Source: Camellia lanceoleosa
Taxonomy: Eukaryota > Streptophyta > Magnoliopsida > Ericales > Theaceae
DNA length: 64,000 nt
Direction: 5' to 3'
Assembly: GCA_025200525.1 (NCBI GenBank)
Contig: CM045762.1
Span: forward strand, 86,122,717 to 86,186,716
Part shown: positions 47,416 through 58,841 of the stretch, piece by piece
Numbering within the stretch: position 1 is the first letter of the stretch
How the letters are laid out: the number at the start of each line of letters is the position of its first letter
The notes under the pieces: model-generated
What the model was told of the DNA's origin: nothing
The model's database searches: none
The model's input: the letters and a program-made list of their open reading frames with translations, nothing else
Translations under genes and position numbers: made by a program

Positions 47416-48813
47416 ATGGATCAGCAGAATACATCAGGGATGGAGGCAATGATGCGTCAAATGCAGGAAACTATGAAACTCATGCAGCAAGACGCTGTCC
47501 GCCAAGCGGAATTTTCCAAGCAGCAGGCTGCAATCATGGCTCAGCAGGCTGAGCTCATCACCAGGCTGCAACAGCAAAGCGGCGCGTCTGCTTCACAACA
47601 AGTTCCTCCCCCAGCAGGAGCTCCAGCACCTGGGGAGACGCCAAATGTCCAGGAAGGTACAGACATTCCGGTAGGGCCAGCTCCGCCCCCGATCTTACCC
47701 CAGCTGTCCAAAACACCCACCAATCTACCAGACTCACCCTTCGAGTCTGAGGTCGACCCTACAGCATTGAAATTGAACAAGCTTGAGAAGTTGTTCAAGA
47801 AATCCCAGGGGGTAAAATCCATCCCGGATATTGAGGATGGGTACACCGACGCAGCTGTGACACTGCCGGACAGGTTCAAGATGCCTCATATCGACCGTTT
47901 TGACGGGTCAGGAGATCCCATGGTCCACCTGAGCTTGTTTTCAGATGTTCTGCGCCCGATGGGCTTGACAAGATTACAGAAGCTCTCCCTTTTTGGCAGG
48001 ACCCTGTCAGGTATTGCGGCCATCTGGTACGCCAAATTGGAGGATTCAGTGAAACGAAGCTGGGAGGGGATGGCCGAGGCCTTCGTCGCACAATATTCAT
48101 ACAATACCCAGATTGAGATCACAACCCGTGATCTTGAGACGACCAGGCAGGAGCCTAAGAAGAGCTTCTCAGAATTCGTGGCTCGCTGGAGGGCCAAGGC
48201 CTCAATGATGACTATTAGACCAACGGATAAGGATCAAATACGGATGGTTGTGCACAACCTCCAGCCCAAACTAATGCAGAAAATGATCATACTCCGCTTC
48301 CATACCTTTTCAGATTTGCATGAGATAGGAGTACAGATCGAAGATGCCATGAAGTAGGGCCTTATTGATCAGGAGAAGGAGCAGCCTAGGCGGGCATTTT
48401 CCTCAGTTGAATCGAATCGACTACGGTGATGCTGCGCAAGACCTTCTGAAGTGGGCATGGTCACCACCACCACATCAAAAAAAGCTACCCCATTCACCGG
48501 TGCGTCTGGAAGTAGCTCACAGATGGCCAAATATCCACCCCGAGTGAAGAGGGTTTTCACCCCACTTTATATGCCTTTGTCAAAGACTCTAGAGGTCTTA
48601 GTTCGGAAATGACATCTGAAACCATTGGATCAACGACCTTTACCTGATCATCTCCCTCCAAAGCATGACCATACTAGGTACTGTGCGTACCATCAACAAA
48701 CCGGTCATGACACTGACAGTTGCTTTCGTCTGCGCCATGATGTACAAGATCTGTTTGACAATAGGGTCATCCCCACGCCAGTCCAGCAAAGTCTATCGGC
48801 ACTCGACCAGTGA
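47416..48813 (+). pseudogene. gag: Gag of element Z, with in-frame stops
   Basis: ATG at 47416 opens M-D-Q-Q-N-T-S-G-M; the frame is also open upstream to 47227 without a better ATG. A Gln/Met-rich N-terminal coiled coil is followed by a Pro-rich linker and a retrotransposon gag core (R-F-D-G-S-G-D-P-M-V-H-L, then A-I-W-Y-A-K-L). The same frame continues through TAG at 48355, TGA at 48427 and TGA at 48610 to a zinc-knuckle-like Y-C-A-Y-H-Q-Q-T-G-H-D-T-D-S-C-F motif and V-Q-D-L-F-D-N-R-V, typical of Tat Gag. It forms the particle in intact members. No protease follows. The three stops suggest this copy no longer makes full Gag, though the main gag core is open. Confidence 0.88.
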
Positions 48814-51800
48814 ACCTATGGGGGATAATGTGACCATGTGATCGGGGGATGAACCGCCTGCGGATGGCGCTCAGTTTACTCCAGATATGGTGGATGGCAT
48901 GCACTATTTTGAGCATTTGCGAATGCTAGCATTTGTGCTTTCTGACTTGGGTATTGGGTCAGTCTTGTTGTTTTGTTTTGAGTCTGTCTTTTTGTTTTGA
49001 GTCAGTCTCTTTTGTTTTGGGTCTGTCTTATTGTATCGAGTCAGTCCTGTTGTATAGGAGTCGGGTGATTCCGAGGGGTGTTACCTCGGGCGTCACCATT
49101 TTGTTTTGTGTTTGTCTTTTCGTTTTGTTTTGAGTCTGTTTCTGCCAGGGGGCCAGTTGTGCCAACAGATTTTGAATGAAACAGCAATGATTTTCACGCT
49201 CACGCATTTGCTTCTGCCTTGTGCCAGTTATGCCGGAAGTTCTAGATAAGATGGCAGTATTTGACTAAGAACCCTGTCTTTTCTGTGCCTTAAAGTCATT
49301 GTAATGACCTGAGTTTTTCAAAACTTTTTGAACACTGCGTTGAAAACGAAGAGGAAGGAATTCCTCGGGTTTTGCAAATTTGATCAATTGAGAAAAAGAG
49401 AGGCATGCCAAACCCTTAATGATCGAGATCATGCTTGTCAATGTGAGTACTGGGAAGGATCCTGGCTTGATCCAAATTGGTTCTACACTGTCTTCAGCGC
49501 GAGCGATTTGTTGCTTTCTTAAAAACTTTCAAAAAATGTTTTGCGCGGTCCTGCGAAGACCTGTGTAGAATCGCTCTTGAGATTGTACAGCCTAGGACCG
49601 CTCTCAGCCTCGAGACTCGACCCCTTTCTTTCAAACCTTCAGCTCGGATTCAGAATGTTCAATGGTCAACCACAATGTGAGGCCTATATGGCCAGATTCA
49701 AAGCAGCCCTCGAACTAGGGGCAGAAAAGTCAGATCAAGAAGACCAGATGTCACAAAAACAGCTTGCGAAGCTAGGACGGAAACACCCTTCGAACTAGGG
49801 GCAAAGATGTCAGATGTGCTCGAAGAGCCGAAGATGAGTCCTTTTGCAAATCAACAGCCACTCTCCTGGATACGGATGACTTCAAAACCGTACAACCATT
49901 TGGCATGGACCAAGCTACACTTTTACCCTTTGAGAGGCTCGATGGGTCGAAAACCCAGAAGGGCAACCCAGGCAAAAGTTAGAGCGAGACAAAAAAATAT
50001 ATATATGCAAAAAGAAAAGAAAAAGAAAAATGCAAAAAAAAAAAAAAAAAAAAAAAAAAGAACAAAGCTCGCAAGGTCAAAAACCCGCGACAGGCGCCTT
50101 GGCAAAAGTTAGAGCCTAAAAAGGAAAGGTTAATACCCGAGTGTACCTTAACCCCGAACTACGTAAGGCTTGATTCCCATCTTTGGGATACGTAGGCAAC
50201 TTCATTCTGAAGTCCAGCCACAAACACCTCCAAATCAATTGTGTCCATGTAATGGTTTTGATCATCTTTGCCTTTTCTGTATCCAAGAGTTCGGTTGTAA
50301 TCATCGCTCCGAGGACTGACTACAATGTGATGCGGTGCCATTCAAACAAGGGGCAACTTTCCGTTGCCATTCAATGCACTGCGGTGCCGTTCAAACAAGG
50401 GGCAACTTTCTGTTGCCATGCAGCTCCCTTTGAGCAAGGGGCAATTTTCCTTCGGATCTGAGGTTGCACATCTCAAGAGTAAGTTCCACGCTCTTTGAGC
50501 AGTGGTCGTTTGCAAAAACAGTTTTTGAGAATTTTTACCGAGGTTGACTAATTTTCTCTAAAAAATTATTCAATTTTTCCAAAAAAAACTGGACTATTTC
50601 TTGGACCCAAAAAAGGAAAATTTTTAGTGCTCATAGCCTGACTTGCATGATTTCAAATCAAAAATCGAACAAGCATGTTAATTAAACTCTTATGCTGATC
50701 AAAATTGTTTTAGTGGAAAACCAAAACAAAAAATGGTCAAAATGATGAACTAGGGGTACATTTGAGTCAGGCTTCCTGTCTTTTCCCCGTTGTCAATGCA
50801 TTTGCCGAAAAGGGCACCATATTCGCCAGAAAAGGGCACCGCTGAAGCTAATTGCAAAGGGCTGAAAGCTCTCTCATCCTCCAAGCAGCGAGGTATCGAG
50901 CCAAGTGCGAAGTACGAACTGGAATGGATCAAGATATTCCACTCCCTCATCTGGATAGATCTAATCACGTCCAAACTCCCCAGCAGAGCATCATCAACCG
51001 ATGTCAGTTCCAGATCTGCTGCGCATCTGGTCGCATTACAACCCCTCTGTAGGAGGAACTCACTGGTTGCGAGCGGAAGAAAAAGAATCTAGCTGAGTGC
51101 TAGGGGGGGCTAGAGCCCGCAACTTCATGCTTATCCATTAACCACCCAGGGAAGGGATTGAAAAATGAGAGATTGAAGAATAGAGAGATGTGCGATGAGA
51201 AAAAAAGTGAGAAAAGGGCTTTTTTTTTTTTCTTCAGAAAAACAGAGCTGGAGGGCCGAGTGATGTGAGAATCACAAGTAAGAAAGGGTGGGAAACAAGA
51301 CCCGGTGAAACAGGCTCCCTGTGCACGTCTGAATGTCGTGTCTTTTTGTTTTATCTCGTTTCTTGTTTTGAGTCGTTTCGAGTGTTACTCGATGTGTTTA
51401 GGTTGTTTACCTTTTGTTTTTCGTTGTGGAGTCGTAGTGCGCTGTGTTCAGTCGTAGGCTCAATACCCAGTCAAGAACTCTTCTCTCAATTTCAAAAATG
51501 ATTTGTTGTGTGCTCAGAATGCTGTGCCATTCTCCACATTTATGCAAAACAGAATTTGTTCTTTTATAAAATCGCAGGGTTCAACCCAGGTCATGTAAGA
51601 ACAGTAGAACCAGGACCCATCTGAAGCTATGATGGTTCCGGACTGCAAAGCAAAAGCAAAAGAGGAAAATGTCGGGTATCTGAGTTTGTTTCAACTTCAG
51701 TAAGCCCCGAAATTGCATTCCGTATGCACCTCGTCAGGCCTTGTCAATGCTCCGAAGTATGAGTGTGCCTCTACCTCAAGCTCAAAGATCAAGTCTGCTT

Positions 51801-52300
51801 CAAGCTAGAATGGCGATCAAAAGTGCTCTCTCTGAGTACCAGTTCTTTGCCAGGGTCATCTTGGCTGTGTTCGCAATGAGTTCCTAGGAGACCAACTGGG
51901 ACGGTGGAAACTAGAGTTCGAATGGCTGTTGCCTAGAATGCAAAGGTTCGGGATTTCCGAGACTAAAGTCTGGTTTAAATACCCAGAGGCGTGTCCTCGG
52001 CTTGAAATCCGTATGGAAGCCCCATAGGTTGAGATAGCGTGTATGCACCTCAATTCTGGATACTAAACCAACCTAGTCTGTCACCCCGTTGGAGAATAGG
52101 GAAAGTTGTGAATATGATCAGGAAGACAAGCGGCAGCCGTAGCTCCAGCATGCAGATGTTGTTATTTGTTAGCATTCCAGAGCCTTTTGTACTGCGAGTT
52201 AAAGGTAAAGTGTTCGAAGAGCACGAGGGGAGATCCCCATCAGAGTAGAGCGGTTCACCGCCACTCACCTCATAAGTTGCTTTCTAAAGCGCCGCTTTGT
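48814..52300 (+). other. Non-coding interior of element Z
   Basis: No pol domain in any frame. It holds TTTTGAGTCTGTCTTTTTG-type repeats (48950-49150), a poly(A) run (50036-50059), an ACTACGTA...TACGTAG motif (50151-50200), short repeats of CAAACAAGGGGCAACTTTC (50340-50460) and scattered short frames that I cannot assign. Confidence 0.7.
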
Positions 52301-52409
52301 CCATTTATTGCTTTCCTTAAACATCATGCATTGTAATGCATTGTACCTATCAAGTTTCTTTCTCAATCATGCACGATATTGTATGTACGGTTCATTCAAA
52401 GAAGTTCCG

Positions 52410-53935
52410 TTTAAGATCATTCACTCAGTGTATCTAACACACTTCATTTGCCTTAGTGTGTCAATCACACTTCATTCACTTAGTGTATCAATTACACTCT
52501 CATTTATTTAGTGTATCAATCACACTCTCTTCACTTAGTGTATCAATCACACTTCATTCATTTTGTGTATCTATTACACACATTCTCATTTTGTGTATCT
52601 ATCACGCACATATTCACTTTTGTGTATCTATCACACACATTCTCGTTTTCTGTATCACACTTTCAGTGTATCAATCGCACTTCATTGATTCAGTATATCA
52701 ATCATACTTGTTCACTAAGTGCATCTATCACACTTCGTGTTCACATTCAGTATATCCATCATACTTGTTCACTAAGTGCATCTATCACACTTCATGTTCA
52801 CCTTTAGTATATCTATCATACTTGTTCACTAAGTGCATCTATCACACTTCGTGTTCACTTGTTCACTAAGTGCATCTATCACACTTCGTGTATATCTATC
52901 ATACTTGTTCACTAAGTGCATCTATCACACTTCGTGTTCACTTGTTCACTAAGTGCATCTATCACACTTCGTGTTCACTTATTCACTAAGTGCATCTATC
53001 ACACTTCATGTTCACCTTTAGTATATCTATCATACTTGTTCACTAAGTGCATCTATCACACTTCGTGTTCACTTGTTCACTAAGTGCATCTATCACACTT
53101 CGTGTTCACTTATTCACTAAGTGCATCTATCACACTTTGTGTTCACATTTAGTATATCTATCATACTTGTTCACTAAGTGCATCTATCGCACTTCGTGTT
53201 CACTTATTCACTAAGTGCATCTATCACACTTCGTGTTCACCTTTAGTATATCTATCATACTTGTTCACTAAGTGCATCTATCACACTTTGTGTTCGCTTT
53301 TAGCATATCCATCATACTTGTTCACTAAGTGCATCTATCATACTTCGTGTTCACCTTCAGTATATCAATCATACTTGTTCACTAAGTGCATCTATCACAC
53401 TTCGTGTTCACATTTAGTATATCAATCATACTTGTTCACTAAGTGCATCTATCACACTTCGTGTTCACCTTCAGTATATCAATCATACTTGTTCACTAAG
53501 TGCATCTATCACACTTCGTGTTTACCTTTAGTGTATCCATCACACTTGTTCACTTAGTGCATCGATCACACTTCGTGTTCACCTATTGTGCGTCTATCAC
53601 ACTTTGTGTTTGCCTTTTGTGTATCCATCACACTTTGCTCACTTCATTCATTTAGTGTATCAATCACACTTTGTTCATATAGTGTATCTATCACACACTC
53701 GCTTTGTATCTATCACACTATGCCTACTTTGTGTATCAATCACACACACTCGCTTTGTATCTATCACACTATGCCTACTTTATGTATCTATCACACGTTC
53801 GCTTTATGTATCTATCACACACCCACCTAGTGTATCCATCACACTTCGCTTCATATAGTGTATCCATCACACTCGCTTCACTTTGTGTATCTATAACACA
53901 TTCGCTTTGTGTATCTATCACACATGCACACTGTA
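52410..53935 (+). repeat. 1.5-kb minisatellite inside element Z
   Basis: Degenerate array built on TTCACTTAGTGTATCAATCACAC with a higher-order unit of about 60 bp (TTGTTCACTAAGTGCATCTATCACACTT plus CGTGTTCACCTTTAGTATATCTATCATA) through the middle part. All three frames stay partly open because the repeat lacks stops; the translated products are not genes. Confidence 0.93.
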
Positions 53936-54090
53936 TTCGCAGTGAGAATTGCAGTAATTTTCTCACATCCTTTCTGCACGAGACGTAGTTTGGCTCAAGT
54001 TTACTTGCTTGCTTAGCATTCGCTTAAAATGTTGCATTTATTTTGCATAATTGCTTCATTACAGCTCTCTTTGCATGATCATGAGTGATA

Positions 54091-54301
54091 ACCGGCTTCG
54101 CATAGCGTATAAGTCCAATCTTCAAACCGGCTTCGCGTAGCGTATAAGTCCAATCTTCAAACCGGCTTCACGTAGCGTATAAGTCCAATCTTCAAACTGG
54201 CTCCGCTTAGCGTATAAGTCCAACTTTCAAACTGGCTTCGCGTAGCGTATAAGCCCAATTTTCAAATCGGCTTCGCGTAGCGTATAAGTCCAATTATCAA
54301 A
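54091..54301 (+). repeat. 35-bp tandem repeat, six units
   Basis: Units of ACCGGCTTCGCGTAGCGTAT followed by AAGTCCAATCTTCAA, only a few differences each. Confidence 0.93.
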
Positions 54302-54502
54302 ATCTTCCCGCATATCATTTTGCATCCTGCCCCTGAACTACGCTGGTTTGATTCCTTGCAAAGGGATACGTAAACAGCCTGCGGGTACAACCATTTATTT
54401 ATCTATACTTCGTTTGCTTGTCCAAGTCTTCGGCCTTATCAAAAATGGGTCGTCTCTGGGCATTGACATTCACTCTCGTCAATTGTGACTTCCGAGTTAT
54501 GT

Positions 54503-54516
54503 CAAAGAGGGGCAAC
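54503..54516 (+). promoter_or_regulatory. Polypurine tract of element Z
   Basis: CAAAGAGGGGCAAC immediately before the TGTAGACA of the 3' LTR; primes plus-strand DNA synthesis in this class. Confidence 0.75.
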
Positions 54517-57500
54517 TGTAGACACCCCATTTTTGACCGACCTTAAGACTCAGACGTCACCGATTGAGCGCTTGGTGATGTTGCATATCGTGCTCGTTCA
54601 GAGGTTTCAGAGTTTCGGCTGCGAGCCTTACCTCCGGACTTCTGGATTTTTTCATGCTTTGCCTCGGTTTGCGAACCAGGCTCGGTTTTCTCTGTTTCTC
54701 TTTCAGAAGGGAGGGAGAGGTCTTGTACATCATCTCTCAGTAGCCGTAGGCTACGTTTCGTGGTCGTAGGCCATTTTGCCCGTTTGGAGTCCGGTTTCTA
54801 GTTTTTCGAAACCGTTGGCCGTGTGCCTCGGTTCGGGACTGCTTAACCACCTCCGTTTGCTCCGATTTTTGGCATGCATCTTATTTCCTCCCTTTTGAGG
54901 GACACTGTGGTCCGAGAGACCAACTTCGTGATCGAACACCACTTCCTGTGCCCTATGAGCAGTTTTGAGGCCTCGGTAAGGCCGCCCTGAACCTTCATTT
55001 TGCATCGGTTTGGGCTCATTTTTGGCAGGGACCTCTGTTTCATTGTTAGAAATGTCGTAGAAGGGTGGGAGGCCAGTAACTGTTCTGACAACCAGTTTTA
55101 TCCCTCAATTGCCCTCCATCGCCCGTTTTTCTCACTTGAAAGCCAATGTTGACCACCCTAAAGCCACATTTTCTTGCCCTAAACCACATATTTGTGTTGT
55201 AGACACCTGGGAGGCCACCAATATCATATGGCCGGCCAGTAATTGTGTGTGACCCTTTTGAACCCCTCCAAAAAGTGGCCTTTTCTCTCTCCTGGTTCAC
55301 TATCTCCAGTTTTTGACCACATGGCTGTGTTGAGCACACATGGGAGGCCACCAATTTGTGGTGGCCGGCCACTAATACCACCTGACCCTTTTGACCCTTG
55401 GCTGGCCGGCCATGGGGAGAGCCGGCCGGCCACCTAAACCCTAGCAAGTTGGCCGGCCATGATCCTCAGGGTTGGTACATTATAAATCTACCCTCCTTTT
55501 CCCCCCAGATTTTGTATCTGGGAGGGTGCCTTTTTGGGGCGAAACTTGAATTGTTTCCCCCCCCCCCCATTTTTCCCCCTCTTTTCCACCCTTTTGTCTA
55601 TATATCCAGCAGCCCCAGCCCCCTTGCAAAGGGTTACAAAAAATTGCCTTAGGCCCTTGCATTACATCTCTCTCCCTCCCTACTTCAACCATCAAAACCT
55701 CCCAAACCCTACACCATTTCTACACCACCACCTAGCACCACACCACCACTCCATTCCAGCAGCTTGGAGGCTCTTTCCAGAGGCTAGGAGCATCACTTCT
55801 CAAGCCAAGAGGTTGCTAGAGTTTGGTCTTCAAGGGTAAGCATCCTTCTCCCTCTTTTTTGGCCTTATTTTGCTCAATATATTAGCCCCTCTTGCTTGCA
55901 TTTTTGGGCTCCGACCCTAACTGAAAATAGCATTATTTTGAGGCCTTTTTGATGTTTGTTTAAGGGTCTTTCCCTGTTTAAGGTCCCTAGATACCACTTG
56001 CCTCTTTAGCTCTCTTGTATGCCTCTTTCTTGCATAGTATTTTAGGCCTATTTATAAACTTTTTTGAGCTCTGTCATAAACTGAAAAGTAGCTTATTTTG
56101 AGCCCTTCTTCAACATTGTTGAAGGGCTCATCACTGTTTGAGGCTTCATTTTTCCACTTGCCTTTGTATCCCTCTTTTGGCCTTATTTTGCATGATTTGC
56201 TAGCCCCTTGTGCTTGTATTTTTGGGCTTTTCTCCGAACTGTAAACAGCTTTATTTTGATCCCCTCTTCATGTTTTATCAAGGGTCTTTTGTTGTTGGAG
56301 GTTTCCTTCTTGCTCTTTGTGTTTAAACCTCTTTTTAGGCCTTATTTTGCATAGTATTTTAAGCTTGCATGTGCACTGTTTTGGATTTGGTCACTAACTG
56401 TAAAATGCCATGTTTTGGGCCCCTCTTCAACTTTGTTGAAGGGCCCTCCCCTGTTTAAGGCCAACAACCATCACTTGCTTCTTTCATAATAGTTTAGCCA
56501 TACTTGTGTTTGTTTTCGTGGCTTGTTGTAAACTGTAAAGTGTTTCATTTTGAGCCCCTCTTCAACTTTGTTGCAGGGCTCTTGGCCATTCATGGCCAGC
56601 AGCTACCACTTGCTTCTTTATCTCTCTCTCGGGGCCATTTTTGCATGTTGGTTTAGCCCTATTTGTGTTCACTGTTTGGCCTTGCTTAAAACTGTAAACA
56701 TGCTTGTTTTGGGGCTGCCTTGATTCTGTCTTCACACTTCATGTTCGAATAATGCATGCATTGCATAGCCATAAGTCATTCCATGTGCTTAATTTCGTGT
56801 TTCGGGGTCCATCTCATGCATCGGGTGCCATTTTGCTATGCTTCGGGGCTGTTTTGTATCACTTTTTGCTATTGAAATTTGCATGCTAGTATGCCATATT
56901 CCATGCCTTGTCATGTCTTGTTAGAGTGGCATTCCGTGCCTTAGGTTCGGTCTTCGGTTTGCGTGCACGCGTGCACACATCTCGAGTGTCTCATTTTCAT
57001 CTAATGGCCTCTTATGTGAGTGTGGCTGAGGTCCACTTGTGTTAGTGTAAGTCCATATCGCATTGTGTATGCCATTTCATTCCATAGCGTTGTGTATGCT
57101 AGGTTGTATGTTAGCGCATTGTGTATGCCATGTTACCTCGTGCATCGTGTATGCCATTTCACAGCATTGTGCATGTTAGGTTGTATCTTAGTTGCATTCA
57201 TGCATGTCATGCATATTGCATTGTGTTTGGGATAGGAGTTAGCCCGAGCACGGGAAACGAGGGGCGTTCATTACTCAGTGACGGGCGTGTCTCAATTCGA
57301 TCCACACTCGGATTATCCATGATGGAGTTAGGTTTTAGTCGAATTTTCATGTGCATTCATTCAATATTGAGTGGTGCAATTCGACTCCTCGGCCATCATG
57401 CATCGAGATGCGTGATTGGTGGCACGAGGATCGAGGCATGCATACATTTGTGAAAATACATTGCCATGCCCCTTTCCTGCCCTCTGTTGCAGCAAAACAA

Positions 57501-58836
57501 GAATCAGCAGCCTTCCGGAGCTTGGCACGCATTCCAAGAATAAATGCAAACAGAGGCTAATTGGGGCATCACAGTGGATTTCCGCGCAAAGGCAACCCGG
57601 ATATGCATCATTCATCATCTGAAGAAGAGTCAAAGCGATCCACGGCTTGCATGCCGGTTATTGTTTTCTTAGTTAATTTGGTAATTAATTAGGATTTTTG
57701 TACATATTTGGATGTATTATTTATTGATTTGTACTATTCATTCGGGACTGTATATTATTTATTCGGACCCTCTGTGCGAGGGCATAATTGTAATAAGTGT
57801 GCGTGTGTGTGATGTATGTCTTCCAACCCCACGTCTTTCTTCCCTTTTATTTACCAGATTATGATGGTTAGATTAGGGCATGTTTCAATTAGCATACAGT
57901 ATGATAGCATGTTTGCATTCATTCATCTGTTTTGCACGCACCGGGCTCGGTGCATCATAATTTACTGCATTGTATTTCAATTCCAAGTTGAATACATGTT
58001 AGCTTTATCATTCCATATGGCATGTTTAGAATAGCCGAGCCTGCTATAGTTGCATTTTTGCATGTGTTGCATTAGGCATTTCTGTATATTTAGGATCATG
58101 CATGGATTTCTAATCGGTTTCTGTTTTGGCTTGGAGTACTCAGTGAGTTTTATGCTTTAGCCTCCTTGCATGCGTGTGAGTGACTGCCATGAATAGCATG
58201 CTTACCATGAGGCTATTTGCTTATGTGATATACCTGCCTGAATGCCTGTGGGTGAAGGTTGGGTTGTTTGGATTGGGACAAATCATCAAACTGTGAGTTT
58301 TAAGCCCGCTAGATAGTGGCAAAACCATCTTTTCTAAGCCCACCTGAGGGTGGCAAAATCTGCATTTTAAGCCTACTTGCAGGTAGCAAACCATCTTTCA
58401 AAAACAAACATGAAATGTTTTGTTCCAATTCAGACGACCCGGTCTATACTTGTATGCTGTGCGCATCACATAGTAAATCCAGGCTAATAACCGGAATAAG
58501 AGCACACAAAGTTTTCAAAACTAGATATCATGGTTAGTAGAGGCCGATCTTTGATCGGGTGAGCTGCTCATGAAGTGACCTTCCCCAATCGTACCCAAGT
58601 TCCCGAGCCGAGGCAACTTTGGTGATGACGGACACGTGGCCTTAGGCAAACGAGTCAGGGTTTTCTAAATTTTCCAAAAATAAAAATTTAGGTGGCGACT
58701 CTGTATCTAGCAAAGCATTCTAAAAATCTGTTTTCTCAAAACGATTTGTCGGATTTGGACTCTTTGGTTCAAGATTAAGAACCGTGACACGAATTGAGTC
58801 CGAGCTGTAGCGAGGTCCCCCGCGGGCCTGTCTACA
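54517..58836 (+). repeat. 3' LTR of element Z
   Basis: 4,320 bp, same landmarks as the 5' LTR (TATA 55599, donor-like GGTAAGC about 55836). It lacks short segments present in the 5' copy near 44125, 45705 and 46400, which explains the length difference. Confidence 0.95.
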
Positions 58837-58841
58837 ATGAG

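Larger units (their letters stand above)
42150..58836 (+). mobile_element. Element Z: complete 16.7-kb LTR retrotransposon with gag but no pol (TR-GAG-like)
   Basis: Two LTRs of 4,391 and 4,320 bp start TGTAGACACCCC and end CCTGTCTATA/CCTGTCTACA. They are near-identical apart from small indels. The target duplication ATGAG is at 42145-42149 and 58837-58841. A primer-binding-type site TGGCGACTCTGCTGGGGA follows the 5' LTR and a polypurine tract AAAGAGGGGCAAC precedes the 3' LTR. The only coding region is gag (47416-48813); the next 5.7 kb has no protease, RT, RNase H or integrase and is mostly tandem repeats. LTR and PBS style point to the Ogre/Tat group of Ty3/Gypsy. It would need enzymes from a related autonomous element. 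Confidence 0.95.

Noticed and set aside
52410..53935. CRISPR-like regular repeats
   Set aside because: No unique spacers; both levels of the repeat are degenerate tandem units inside a plant retrotransposon.
52456..53988. Several long ORFs rich in Ser/Tyr/His
   Set aside because: They are translations of a tandem repeat without stop codons in three frames, with no domain.
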